A stretch of 64,000 nt of DNA from Sambucus nigra (Eukaryota; Streptophyta; Magnoliopsida; Dipsacales; Adoxaceae), in the NCBI GenBank assembly GCA_949130495.1, contig OX422216.1:99331967-99395966 (forward strand). Direction: 5' to 3'. Within the stretch, counting starts at the first letter, position 1. Every line of letters begins with the position of its first letter. Below, in pieces: positions 20,514-31,745 of this stretch. A program made the position numbers and the translations under genes. Under the pieces are notes generated by a model. That model was given only the letters and a program-made list of their open reading frames with translations, was not told where the DNA came from and made no database searches.

Positions 20514-23413
20514 TGTAACACCCCGCATTTTTCATGCATTAAATATGTAATTAATTCGGGAATTGAAAATTACTTGTGAGTCGTAATTTTAATTGAATTA
20601 ATTAGGGAAATTTTATTTAAATATTAATCGGGGAGTAAATGGTTAATATTTACGAGAATTTATTTACTAAGTGAATAGTAATTATTTATTTAAGTCATTT
20701 AGAGTATTAATGACAGGGTATGCACTTATCTCAACCGGTAGTCGGTATAGACTAAAGGGGTGGGGGGATAAGTATTTTTATAAATTAATTCGGATGCTAA
20801 TTCTCAGTTTACGGTTGAGTCCGGATGGCTGAGATAGTCGGAAAAGTATACTCGGGGGTAGTAAACGGGTCACGGGGCATTTTTAGACATAGTCGGGCCC
20901 ACATGGGGGCATTTGGGTCACTTGGGCTTGGCCCATTAGGCAAAAAATGGGATTTAGGTAAAGTAAGGAATTAGAAGGAATAAGAAAACGGCTGATAGAG
21001 TTTTAGAAAAGGGCTAAGTGTATTAAGGAACCCTAATAGCAGTTAAAGGCAGTTTTGGGATCACTAGAGAGCCAACAAGGATCATCTTCAACCTTGGAAT
21101 TCATCTCCGAATCAGACACTACGAAACCTAAGGCAAGTGGATAACTTGAAATAGTATTGAATCTGTATTTCAATTCATATTCATGTGATGTGTTTGATCA
21201 AAATTCGTTTTGGGTGTTCATGGAATAAACATGAGGTTTTGAAAATAATAATCTGATTTATGAATTTGAATGAGTATTCTTGTAGAAATCTGATATTATA
21301 AATTGATACAAATCTGGTAGGATGATATCTGGATATTTAGAAACGAATTTGGTGAAGGAATTTGGGATGTAAATGGGTAAGGAATTAAAGATGAATAATT
21401 TCCCAAATTCAGAAATTGTAGTTAATGGACGAATTGATAACGTTGGAGGACATTCTGGAGGTCCCTAATAAGGTTCCTAACTTGTATTATTGTTAAAAAG
21501 GCTTGAGATTGCTGATACAAGGAGTTAGGGTTTTATGAAACTCGTCCATGGCAGAATCTGTCTTCGCGAAGAAGACGAAGACCTGTTCGATCGATCGATC
21601 GAAGGTCTGGGGTCAATCGATCGAAGGTCGGCAGATTTTGACAGTTCGCCCAGTTTTCTTTTATATGAAGAAAATTTAATTTAATCTTTTTCCATGAATT
21701 AATTTGGTGAGAAATTTATACATTGGTTTTAAATCTAATTAATGGTGAATAAAAATTAATTAGAATTTGGAGACGACTTAGTGTGACATCATAATTTAAA
21801 TTTGTTGGGTTTTGGAGAAATTAGGTGTGATACACTAAGGTTGAATTTTTGGGACAGGTTCGAAAGGATTAAATATAGTCAAAGAACAAGTCTGGGGATA
21901 ATGGTTGAGGAATACCGAGAGATAAATCTTATTTAGGTAAAGGCTAAATAATTTGGGAGTCTGAAATTTAGACTCGGGTGAGGTTGATTCGGACTACGAG
22001 AGTAAGTCCAATTTTATGGTGGGGGCGACACCAAAGGTGACTTAATTAATGATTAGAGTTGGACCATAAACTCTTATTAAATTAAATAGGCTTATGTTAC
22101 GGATCGTGTACATGGTCTAGCCGGGACATTTTATATTTATATATATGTACGGGGTGTGACAGTATATATATATAGCGTGTGTGCATTAATATCAGTGATT
22201 GAATATTATTAGTATGTACTCTAGTGCTATAGGGGGAGGTTGCGCGTAGTGGATGAATCCCCTAGCTTGAGGAGTAGGGCGAGTAAAATCCCAGGTCATA
22301 GCGTCCGTTATATGGGTGAGGGGCATCTCACTTTCAGGGAAGGAATATGACCGCCTCCAAATTCGTATGTTAAACTAAGTTAGTGAGCGAATCTAACATG
22401 GATAACTAGGTTATGTGAATACACCTAGTGGGATAGCACTTGGAAAAAAAAACTTATATTTTGTGAGTATTGTTACTCGGTCGGAAATTTGTATTAAATG
22501 TTATTTCAGTATGTTCGTGAATGCGGTAATATGATTAAATATATAATTAGGTAAATAATTATATATGAGATGATTAATACATGGTGTAAAATGTATTATG
22601 TGCAGAACAGGTGTGAATGCTATATGAAAATAAAAGGGTAATGATTTAATTAAGTTGTCGTTTATAATAAAAAAAAAATCATGAATCAAAGTATACTCGG
22701 TTAGGGTAGGTAAATTTCAAGGGTTAAAATAAGTATTGGGTTAGGAGCGTAGAACCTAGTAAATTAAATAAGAGCGTTAATAGTGCACCTTAGAGGAGGG
22801 GTAAGGAAATCCTCAAGAGAGTGCGGCACTAACTAAAATATGAAGAGCATGCATGTTTATTTATTACTGCAAGTTAATCATTTGTTAAATATTTTCAAAT
22901 ATTTTTGGGTACTAACCCTTGCTATAAATTTTTTTAAAAACCTTTTAGGTGTCCAACCACAAGTTCGCCAGGCTTGACTCTGTTCCAGGTATCCGTTGCT
23001 GCAGCACCTGTGGATGTTGCGGGTCTTTGATAGACGCCTCCTTCTTTCATTCGTGTAGAGACTCTCTAGTAGTTATCTGAGCTTGTCGCTCATAGTTCAT
23101 TTATCAGTATCAGACTTTTTGAGATTTTCTTATTATCTTTATTTGTATTGGATAATTGGACCGATGGTTTATTCGGTTAGGTATCTTAATTGTGGATGGT
23201 TATTTTAGTTAACTGTGAATGTGTTCTATTTTTATTCCGCATGAGTTTTTATTTAATTAATTGAAAGATAAAAATTGGCACCAGTCTACTTTTCTCACTT
23301 AGGTGGTTAGTAATTAAAAAGACGACAGTGATGCTAAGAATGGACCAACTGAGAAACCTTTTCTAACTTAATTTAGGACTGATCATCCGGGATTAATTAG
23401 GCGGGGTGTCACA
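20514..23413 (+). repeat. Element D 3' LTR
   Basis: 2900 bp, TGTAACACCCCG to GGGGTGTCACA, near-identical to 12749-15671 apart from scattered substitutions and small indels (for example loss of a short aattaatgtgcg repeat near 22050). It contains the same box, donor-like motif (21131-21138) and palindrome cluster (about 21560-21630). No gene is seen. Confidence 0.95.
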
Positions 23414-23893
23414 AAACTCCTTCAAAACAGCCCCAAGAACACCTCAAAGCCTAAGGTTGAATGCATAAATTCAAGGGGCAAAGTGTTTATAAAAGAGAGG
23501 AATTAAAAACTTGTTTGCTGCGAAAAAATGTATAAAAAAGGGTCACCCATGACCTTATTTTATAAGGCAAAATCAAAAGAGTTGGAAACAAAACAAACTC
23601 TCAAAACTACTTGCAGCGCACATTTTCTGAAGGCATCGATCGATCGATGCCCAGGCGTCGATCGATCGATCACCCCGAAAAACTGATAGTTCCCCTTAAA
23701 AATGCCTATAAGGCAAAATATTAATTCCACTAAAAATCTATTTTAAATCCGATTTCAATTCCGCTTAAAGTTTTATTCTTCTAAAATAATAACCAACATA
23801 TTTAACCAATACAAACTATTAAATACAAAAATTTATTTTTCTCGAATATTCCAATTAATTAATTAAATAATTAATAAAAATACCGGGGTTACA
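23414..23893 (-). repeat. Element C outer-left LTR, portion after element D
   Basis: Starts with the aaact duplication (23414-23418) and continues the LTR to its CA end. Contains a CpG palindrome pair (GCATCGATCGATCGATGC and GTCGATCGATCGATC, 23635-23675). Joined, the undisturbed LTR is about 1.3 kb, against 815 and 825 bp in the other two copies. Confidence 0.88.
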
Positions 23894-24475
23894 TACTTCC
23901 GCACTAGTAAAGAATTTCATCCTCGAAATTAGACGAAGCATACTCACCGCAAATCTCGCAAAAGAAAATATGGCTCACATATGCCTACCCATAGGGTGCC
24001 ATAATTGGGCGCCCATACCCCAATTCTACGCGCACCTATCCCACGAGCAACAAAATAATATATATTGCCTATATAGATACGCATAACTATGAAAATAACG
24101 GCGTACCACACGTTCCCACTAATCCCCCACTCGATCCTATATCCGAAAGTCATCAAAATTCTAACGTCCTCAAATTAAATCTCAACACCAAAAATCGATA
24201 CATACGATACCTAACATCTGTACTAAAATCTCCAAAATAATTATCGTCTCCATAATCCATTCTAAGGATTCTCACAATAAGCTTATTAATTCTAAACTCA
24301 ATCCCTACAACGTCCTTAACCCAAAACTTCACATCTCCAAGAAACACATCTAACACGTATGTTAGACCCTCTACCTTAAGGAGTACGAATCAACAAAGGG
24401 AATCAAAGATCGACAATGCGAAAGCTAAACGGACTCATAACCTACGAGACCTAAGACCATGCTCTGATACCATTC
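23894..24475 (-). mobile_element. Element C internal region 1 (no coding capacity)
   Basis: 582 bp. On the minus strand the primer site TGGTATCAGAGC is at 24461-24472, next to the right-hand LTR. The other end has the hairpin AATTTCG / TGAAATT with AGGA loop (23913-23930) and a G/A tract. Two short minus-strand frames (70 and 67 residues) show no resemblance to gag or pol that I can recognise. Confidence 0.85.
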
Positions 24476-25290
24476 TGTAACACCCCGCCCGCCAGGGGAG
24501 AGCAAACGGAGCGCTACTACGATAAAACTAACCGAATCCACAGACAACAAGGTATAGAGCATCTAAAAAAAAATAAGAGAATCCATTAATATCAATCTCT
24601 TCAAATTAAATACAACCAATAATCTCTCGAAATAAAACAACTATCTATCTCGAAGTAAAATAAATCCCCAATGCTCTATACATCAAAAATAAACACAAAT
24701 ATTCTCATCTTGTATTAAAAATCTTCCCAAAATAATCCTTGCTAAAATGAATCTCCATAGCACCCCAAAAATTCGCGCTAACCTGCTACTAAAAGAAAAT
24801 ATGGGGAAGTACACAATACGACAGTAAAGATGCTCAACAAATATTAGCGGTGAATAAAATGCCACAATACTAATACGAATATTCAAATCAAAAACGAATC
24901 TCAAAAGCAATTATATCAATATAATTTCTCAACAACACATTAACCGAGTCACCAGGCCTCACCACCATACCTCCCTAGGTCGATCGATCGATCGAATAGG
25001 TACACGACCACTGCCATTCTCCATCTTTAATACCATTTAACTAAAAATCAAAATTTTATTAGTCACGGACTAAATTCGTGACAAATGTTTTCCCCTTTTT
25101 TTTAAGGCTAAACTTAAAACTCTCATAAAAACTTCATTTTAAATCTGATTTCAATTCCGCTTGAAGTTTTATTCTTATAAAATCATAACCAACATATTTA
25201 ACCAATAAAAAATATTAAATACAAAAATTTATTTTTCTTGAATATTCCAATTAATTAATTAAATAATTAATAAAAACACCGGGTGTTACA
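24476..25290 (-). repeat. Element C middle LTR (815 bp)
   Basis: TGTAACACCCCG to GGGTGTTACA. Lacks the ~0.5 kb found in the outer-left LTR and has a GTCGATCGATCGATCGA palindrome at 24978-24995 beside the junction. It also holds a hairpin GTCACGGA...TCCGTGAC-like pair near 25063-25085. Confidence 0.9.
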
Positions 25291-25872
25291 TACTTCCCCA
25301 CTAGTAAAGAATTTCGTCCTCGAAATTAGACGAAGCATACTCACCACAAATCTCACAAAAGAAAATATGGCTCACATATGCCTACCCATAGGATGCCATA
25401 ATTGGACGCCCATACCCTAATTCTAGGCGAACCTATCCCATGAGCAACAAAATAATATATATTGCCTATATAGATACGCATAACTATGAAAATAACGGCT
25501 TACCACCCATTCCCACTAATCCCCCACTCGATCCTATATCCAAAAGTCATCAAAATTCTAACATCCTCAAATTAAATCTCAAGACCAAAAATCGATACAT
25601 ACGATACCTAACATCTGTACTAAAATATCCAAAATAATTATCATCTGCATAATCCATTCTAAGGATCCTCACATCAAGCTTATTAATTCTAAACTCAATG
25701 CCTACAACGTCCTTAACTCAAAACTTCACATCTCCAAGAAACACATCTAACACGTATGTTAGACCCTCTACCTTAAGGAGTACGAATCAACAAAAGGAAT
25801 CAAAGATCGGCAACGCGGAAGCTAAATGGACTCATAACCTACGAGACCTAAGACAATGCTCTGATACCGTTC
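25291..25872 (-). mobile_element. Element C internal region 2
   Basis: 582 bp, nearly identical to internal region 1. Primer site at 25858-25869 with one change; hairpin AATTTCG / CGAAATT at 25310-25327 with AGGA loop. Non-coding. Confidence 0.85.
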
Positions 25873-26697
25873 TCTAACACCCGACCCGCATGGGGAGAGC
25901 GAACGGAGCGCTACTACGATAAAACTAACCGAATCCACATACAACAAGGTATAGAGCATCTAAAAACCCATAATAAAAATAAGAGAATCCACTAATCTCA
26001 ATCTCTTCAAATTAAATACAACCAATAATCTCTCGAAATAAAACAACTATCTATCTCGAAGTAAAATAAATCTCCAGTGCTCTATACATAAAAAATAAAC
26101 AAAAATATTCTCATCTTGTATTAAAAATCTTCCCAAAATAATCCTCGCAAAAATGAATCTCCATAGCACCCCAAAAATCCGCGCTAACCTGCCACTAAAA
26201 GAAAATATGGGGAAGTACACAATACGACAATAAAGATGCTCAACAAATATTAGCGGTGAATAAAACGCCATAATACGAATACGAATATTCAAATAAAAAG
26301 CGAATCTCAAAAGCAATTATATCAATATAATTTCTCAACAACACATTAATCGGGTCACCAGGCCTCACCACCATACCTCCCTAGGTCGATCGATCGATTG
26401 AACAGGTACGCGGCCACTGCCATTCTCCATCGTTTAATACCATTTAACTAAAAATAATTTTTTTATTAGTCACGGACTGAATCCGTGACAAATGTCCCCC
26501 CCTTTTTTTTAAGGCTAAACTTAAAACTCTCATAAAAACTTCATTTTAAATCCGATTTCAATTCCGCTTGAAGTTTTATTCTTCTAAAATCATAACCAAC
26601 ATATTTAACCAATAAAAATTATTAAATACAAAAAATTATTTTTGTCAAATATTCCAATTAATTAATTAAATAATTAATAAAAACACCGGGTGTTACA
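25873..26697 (-). repeat. Element C outer-right LTR (825 bp)
   Basis: Its outer dinucleotide has mutated from TG to TC, but the rest matches the middle LTR. It ends GTGTTACA, followed by ccgca, which pairs with acgca at 11901-11905. Confidence 0.88.
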
Positions 26698-26798
26698 CCG
26701 CACATGAAACATTTCCTCTAAAAACCCTCCTATCCCTGGCCCTACTGGCCTAATGAGATAGTCCCTTCTTTTGGCCCTGGACCTTCTAGACACCCCCG
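26698..26798 (-). pseudogene. gag (fragment): Element B gag tail and first half of zinc knuckle
   Basis: On the minus strand this encodes a Gly/Gln/Arg-type tail ending KCFMCG, the first half of the CCHC knuckle whose second half is at 11840-11905. It is bounded by the insertion of C on one side and E on the other. Confidence 0.8.
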
Positions 26799-27957
26799 TG
26801 TAACACCCCGTATTTTGGACGATTTAAATAATTATGTGATTAATTATTATTATGGAAATAAATATGTGATTAATTATTGTTGTTGGATTAATTAAATTAA
26901 AATGTGAGAAATTAATTTGTTAATAATCAGGATTAAAATAATTATTAACTAGAGTGCCAAGGGTTAATACTTATTGTTGTGAACTGTTAAATATTACTGG
27001 GTGATATGTAATATGGAATTATGATATTTGATAAATTGTCGGAAGTGAGAAATACGACAGTTTGGTAATTTAAGTCAGACACGCGTGTGAGTCGTGTCGG
27101 AACTAATTGAATGGAATAAAAAGAGAAATTATTTATATTAACTCGTATGGTCATTTTGAGTGCGCCATTGAGTCCGGGAGGGTCGAGATAGTCAAAATAG
27201 TATACCCGGGTGTTTAGTTTGGGTCCCAGGATGATTTTAGGCCTAACCGGCACCCCGAGAGGGCATTATGGTAAATTATATTTTTGGGCTAAATTAATAG
27301 ACGAAAATTTGGATTTATTATATCAGCCTAGGAAGTCCATTAGGGTTAACAGGTTACACAAATCAAGAACAGCCATGGAGGGTGTGAGGGAGAACCAATT
27401 TCCAAGAGAGGGCTCATTTGGCATCACCTTGCACAACCATGACCACCAACGCGTTGATCGCGAAGAGAGGAACGCGTATATACCAACATCACCAATGGAT
27501 CAGCCCGTCATATTCGAGGCAAGTGTTTATTACTTGCTTTCTTTTAGCAATAATCATGCTCATGTTAGTCTAGGTGGAATTAATCATGATTTATATGTTA
27601 ATTGGGTGAAAATTGGAGATTTAAATTATGATTAAGGATTGGTTTAATTAGTGGTTGGAATTCATTCATGTATGTAGAGGATTAATCATGGAATTGGATC
27701 ATATATTGATGAACGAATCTGGGTTGATTAGGTTCTTGAATTGGAATTTGGAAAACTAGGGTTCATGTGAAATAATTTGGGGGTTTATGTAATTATGATG
27801 ATTAATGACGAATTAAGGATCCTAGGATGATAGAAATGATCTATAACCTATTAGGGGTTGATGGGTATTGATGATGAGTTGTTAGGAATTGAATCTTAGA
27901 GGTTTTTAGGTTAAAAAATGGTGAAAAACGTTGAAGTTTGGTGAAGAAGACGAACAG

Positions 27958-28135
27958 TTCAATCTCGCGCGATCTCGCGCGAAGTGGTTCAAACGAGATG
28001 GGGATCTCACGCGAAGTGGTTCAAACGAGATGGAGATCTCGTGTGAAGTCGTTCGAGCGAGATATCATCTCGCGTGAAGTCGTTCAAGAGACACGTGGAA
28101 GTCGTTCAAACGACAACCCTTCTGGTTCGAGCGAC
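27958..28135. repeat. TCTCGCGCGA and related repeats in element E LTR
   Basis: Several blocks of the type TCTCGCGCGA or TCGTTCGAGCGA with GTGGTTCAAACGAGATGG spacers, CpG-rich and partly palindromic, about 1.2 kb into the LTR. Confidence 0.8.
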
Positions 28136-28444
28136 AGAGGGAATTTTTGGGAATTTTCTAAAAGTTTAGTTTTGAGTTTGTCGGTTTATTGGAGTGAGAA
28201 AAACTACCAGATAGTAAATTTAAATAAGATGGAATTTCGAGAAAGTATGTGAGAATAAATACTTTAATTATTTCGGTATAAAGAGAATGTACCTTGGAGA
28301 TTACGAGAGAGATAGTAATCTAAATATTTATACTATACGTAAGTGATGAGGTTAAAATACGGATGAAGAGTATATATGTAGGTTGGAGAAATACCTATAT
28401 TTATAATAGGATGTGTGTATGCCTATTATGTGATATTATTGTTA

Positions 28445-28792
28445 AGAGCACTAATGGGTGATAACTCGAGGGTGCAAGAACCTTATAGTTAAGAGCACTG
28501 ATGAGTGATAACTCGGGGGTGCAGATAAGCGTACTAATGGGTGATAACCCGGGAGTACAAAGATGATTATTGTTAAGCGCACTAATGGGTGATAACCCGG
28601 GGGTGCTGGATTAATATTGATAAGTGCATTAATGGATGCTAACCTAGGGATGCAATATTCTATTGTTAGACGCACTAATGGGTGATAATCCGGGGGTGCT
28701 GAATTATTATTGATAGGTGCATTAATGGGTGCTAACCCGGGGATGCATGATTTTCTGGAGATATGCACTAATGGGGCTTAGCCGGGGGTGCA
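28445..28792 (+). repeat. Minisatellite in element E LTR, about eight units
   Basis: A degenerate unit of about 40-45 bases with core GCACTAATGGGTGATAACCC then GGGGGTGC repeats about eight times, with AT-rich spacers of uneven length. Not a CRISPR array: units diverge, spacers are short and similar, and the host is a plant. Confidence 0.85.
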
Positions 28793-28826
28793 GGATTAGT
28801 ATATATATATATGTATAGGGATGATG

Positions 28827-28833
<7 letters not shown>

Positions 28834-28880
<47 letters not shown>
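28834..28880. repeat. (TA)n microsatellite
   Basis: An uninterrupted AT dinucleotide run inside the solo LTR. Confidence 0.95.
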
Positions 28881-28883
<3 letters not shown>

Positions 28884-29940
28884 ACTTGTGAATATTGCTA
28901 CTGTGTGAAATTAGTAGATTTGGTAATAATAATAATTATTACATTGTACCAAGCGGTCTTAACCTAAGGGTGTAGGATTAGTGTATATATATAGGGATGA
29001 TGAGACTATATATATGTATGAGTATACTTGGGTAACTTTCTACTTTGTGAGACTAGTAGATAAAATGAAAATGAGAAGTAAAATGATCTTAGTGAATAAA
29101 AGATTAACCATTCAAACGGTGAATAATGAAATTTAGTATGTGAGATAAACTATCTGAATAGCGTATTGTATGGGCGATACGGGAATACTACTAGTGAGCA
29201 TAGTTAGTATTAGTATGGTTTCTGACTAGTTAGACTGGGAGGTATAACTAGGGAGAGATTAGATGTACGTTAGGCGTGCACAATAGAAGAGGTGAGAAAC
29301 TCATGTGAGAGTTCGATAACTAACATGCGTATAAGACTTGTTTTAAGAACCAGTTTTAAATACTTGCTAAATCTTTTTTTACACATCGGGCTCTGACCCG
29401 TTTCTTGTATCTCTTCTCTCTTTTGCTATATATATGTATTATATCAGGTGCTCAGCCACAGGAGTATTAGATTTAGAGATTTGGATTGCTTGACATGCTG
29501 CAGCTGTTGTGAGAGCTGTAGGTCCTTGCAATAGATGCATCTATCCTTTCCATTCAGTTTTATCTAGACTTCTTGTTTAGGGCATATGTCTCCCACTTCT
29601 AGTTCTTCCATCAGAGATTTTGTATTCAGTTTATTGTATGGTTTGGAGTTTTGAACTGAGAGTTTTACTCAGTCTTATTTATTGCAGTACTTGATTCATG
29701 TTCAGTATTTATTTACATTCCTATGTGTGGTGAATGGTTTATATTTTAAGATGGAAAGAAATGGATTTACTTGGTTTTATTAAAATTGGAAATGTTTTGA
29801 CACCTAGATTAATTTTATGTTAGGAGATTAATATGTTAAAAAGTTTTTCGACAGTGATGCTGAGAATGAACCAACTGAATATCCTGTTTTAAATTGGTAG
29901 AGGACTGATCACCCTATATTTAATTGGGCGGGGTGTCACA

Positions 29941-30942
29941 CCCCGTTGGTCCCTTGGCCTAGGTACCCTACTGCTGCTGATTTGGAACCTGTTGGCCCTA
30001 TCGAAAACCCTGGCCATTAGATCGATAGCCCTCACATATGATTCTCTTTATAGAGTTCCCCTGTCGGGAATCCTTCTCCTGATGTCTACCAACCTGATGT
30101 TCTGCTCCAGTAACAGTACCCCCACTTGCCTTGCCCTACGGACTGGGCTCAAATCCTCTCTTGCTTCCCTTTGCATGGAAGCAAAAATCTCGGCGCTGTA
30201 GTAAAGCTGCATTGACGACATTAGTATACGTCACCAGTGCTGGGTTACCGATTAAGTGTTGCCTGATCCTCCAAGCTAATCCATCAATAAACCTTGTTTT
30301 CTTTCACTCCTCATTGTTCATCTCGTCTGGAACAAAATTACCCAAGCGGGTGAACTCCTCCTCATACTCTGCAATAAATCGATCACCCTGAATCACCTTG
30401 TTGAACTTCTTTCGCATCTCGAACTCCACTGCTGGCAAAAAATACTTGCAGTCGAATCGCACCCAAAATTTAGCAATCTTCATTATATCCCTATCCTCGG
30501 CGGTGGTAACAGACTTCCACCATCGTAATGCCGCTCCAGCAAGTCTGAAAGTTACTAGCATCTGTTTTTATATCTCACTACGCTCCATCATGCACAAATG
30601 GCACTATATATTCTTTTTCTATTGACACGCCTCCACCACATCAGAACTACCCTGAAACTAGGGCGGGTGGCCCTTCTGAAACATCTCCTTGACTCTTTGC
30701 TAATGGATGGCCCTGGATGGGCCTGGGTCACCAGTGCCACTGGTGACTACGGCTGGGGCTGTGGGAAATGACCGACCATAGCTATCATAACCGCGTTGAC
30801 CACATGGGCCACTATCTTTGCCATCTATGCAGTCAAAATCATCTTCGGTGGTGGCTGTGGCGGCGGTACCTGTGGCTGTGAGTGAGCCTCCCTCACCCTA
30901 TCCCTTGCCGCTGCCCTACATGCTCTCTCTCCTCGATTGCAT
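29941..30942 (-). pseudogene. gag: Element B gag N-terminal and capsid region
   Basis: Minus-strand gag from an ATG at 30940-30942 (protein start MQSRR), which sits directly after an acceptor-like CTGTTTTCAG. Core motifs: TFRLAGAALRWWKSVTTAEDRD, FWVRFDCKYFLPAVE and GDRFIAEYEEEFTRLGNFVPDE (30304-30561). Several stops and frame breaks surround this. The Gln-rich tail runs toward 29946, where E interrupts it. It is the capsid-encoding start of B. Confidence 0.88.
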
Positions 30943-31185
30943 CTGAAAACAGATCAAATTGTGTGAGTACATGATTTATACGAAATCTAATAGTAGAAGC
31001 ACGATATCCAAATCACGCAAAGATAAAAGCAACAGTTCTAATAATAGGGCTCTATATCAAAGAATGATATGCAAAAATTATAGTAAGCCATATAGATCCT
31101 ATGGACACTAGAACTTGATGCTCTGATACCATCTGTGACACCCCGCTTAATTAAATACCGATAATTAATTAAGCGGGGTGCCACA
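30943..31185 (-). promoter_or_regulatory. Element B leader, primer site and collapsed 5' LTR
   Basis: The primer-binding site TGGTATCAGAGC lies at 31120-31131 on the minus strand. The LTR that should follow is only 52 bp (31134-31185): one LTR end (TGTGACACCCCGCTTAATTAA) joined by a few bases to the other (TTAATTAAGCGGGGTGCCACA). It is an almost perfect palindrome. The rest of the LTR, normally some 3 kb in relatives, is gone. Confidence 0.85.
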
Positions 31186-31254
31186 TGAAGTATCCGAGGG
31201 GTACAGAAAGCAAAAAGATTAGGTTTGCGATTTGTATATGAAATCTTTTTATTA

Positions 31255-31745
31255 TTTGTAATAAGAAAGTTCGACAAACGAGGAATGGATTAAAGTTGAA
31301 CAAATTGCTAGGATTTTGAAGCCTTTTATGACATCATGACTCTTTTCTACGGAATCTAGTACCCAATGACAAATTTATATTTTCACGGGTTTGGAAGATT
31401 TAGTTGCTTATAAATGAGGAGATGGGCAATTCAGGTTTTGTTATAAGTTTAATGGCTCGAGAAATGAAAGTGAAATTTGATAAATATTGGGAGTGTTATA
31501 ACATGGTTTTATCATTTGCAATAATATTGGATCCACGATATAAAAGTTATTTCAAGAAGTTTTGTTTCAACAAGCTATTCCTGAGATAAGGGAAGAAAAA
31601 TTGAGAGAAGTTCATGACAAGTTGAATATACTCTTTCAATATTACACGTTTCTCTCTCATTCTGCTTCCTTGTACAACCCGTCATCATGTTCACGTGCGA
31701 CTAGTTGAGGCATAAGTGACGAGATGGATGTAAGCTCAAATTCAA
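31255..31745 (+). pseudogene. hAT-family transposase fragment (RICESLEEPER-like)
   Basis: A plus-strand frame (31404-31589) reads MAREMKVKFDKYWECYNM, then AIILDPRYKSYFKKFCF, the conserved block of plant hAT (BED-finger, RICESLEEPER/DAYSLEEPER-type) transposases. Upstream, in shifted frames, QIARILKPFYDIMTLFS continues the match, and downstream IREEKLREVHDKLNILFQYY extends it. The DDE core N-terminal part and the C-terminal dimerisation region are missing. Stops and frameshifts make it a relic. No terminal inverted repeats were identified. Confidence 0.8.

Larger units (their letters stand above)
12749..23413 (+). mobile_element. Element D: full-length Ty3/gypsy chromovirus nested in element C
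   Basis: Plus-strand element: 5' LTR 12749-15671, primer site 15674-15685, gag-pol 15862-20477, polypurine tract 20501-20511 and 3' LTR 20514-23413, flanked by aaact on both sides. Its internal region (4842 bp) is nearly the same length as that of A and the proteins are close relatives, but the LTR sequences differ, so A and D are related families. The two LTRs differ by only a few per cent by eye. Gag-pol carries several stops and frameshifts. This is the innermost, hence among the youngest, insertions in the left half. Confidence 0.96.
11906..26697 (-). mobile_element. Element C: non-autonomous LTR element, three LTRs and two internal regions
   Basis: Minus-strand element with LTRs at 11906-12748 plus 23414-23893 (split by D), 24476-25290 and 25873-26697. 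The LTRs alternate with two internal regions of 582 bp each (23894-24475 and 25291-25872). Each internal region has a Met-tRNA primer site at one end and a polypurine tract with hairpin at the other, but no gag or pol. Outer flanks acgca (11901-11905) and ccgca (26698-26702) look like a target duplication with one mismatch. It must have depended on proteins from an autonomous relative. The tandem form suggests recombination between copies. Confidence 0.85.
26799..29940 (+). mobile_element. Element E: solo LTR (3142 bp) in element B gag
   Basis: TGTAACACCCCG to CGGGGTGTCACA, with ccccg directly before (26794-26798) and directly after (29941-29945). There is no internal region, so this is a solo LTR left by LTR-LTR recombination. 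It holds the shared box (27152-27240), the donor-like AG/GCAAGT at 27517-27524, a CpG palindrome cluster (27958-28135), a minisatellite (28445-28792) and (TA)n (28834-28880). Short reading frames inside look accidental. H at 52884-53995 is a relative. Confidence 0.94.

Noticed and set aside
12749..23413. The TGTAACACCCCG...CGGGGTGTCACA ends as terminal inverted repeats of a DNA transposon
   Set aside because: They bound each LTR rather than the element as a whole, duplications are 5 bp, and gag-pol lies between the LTRs.
23944..24356. Minus-strand frames of 67-70 codons in element C internal region 1 as a gag remnant
   Set aside because: No zinc knuckle or gag core motif, and the second internal region does not keep both frames open.
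27210..27635. Plus-strand frame of 141 codons in the element E LTR
   Set aside because: No family resemblance, it crosses the shared LTR box, and matching LTRs do not keep it open.
28445..28792. CRISPR-like array of repeats and spacers
   Set aside because: Repeats diverge, spacing is irregular, there is no cas gene, it lies within an LTR and the DNA is from a plant.
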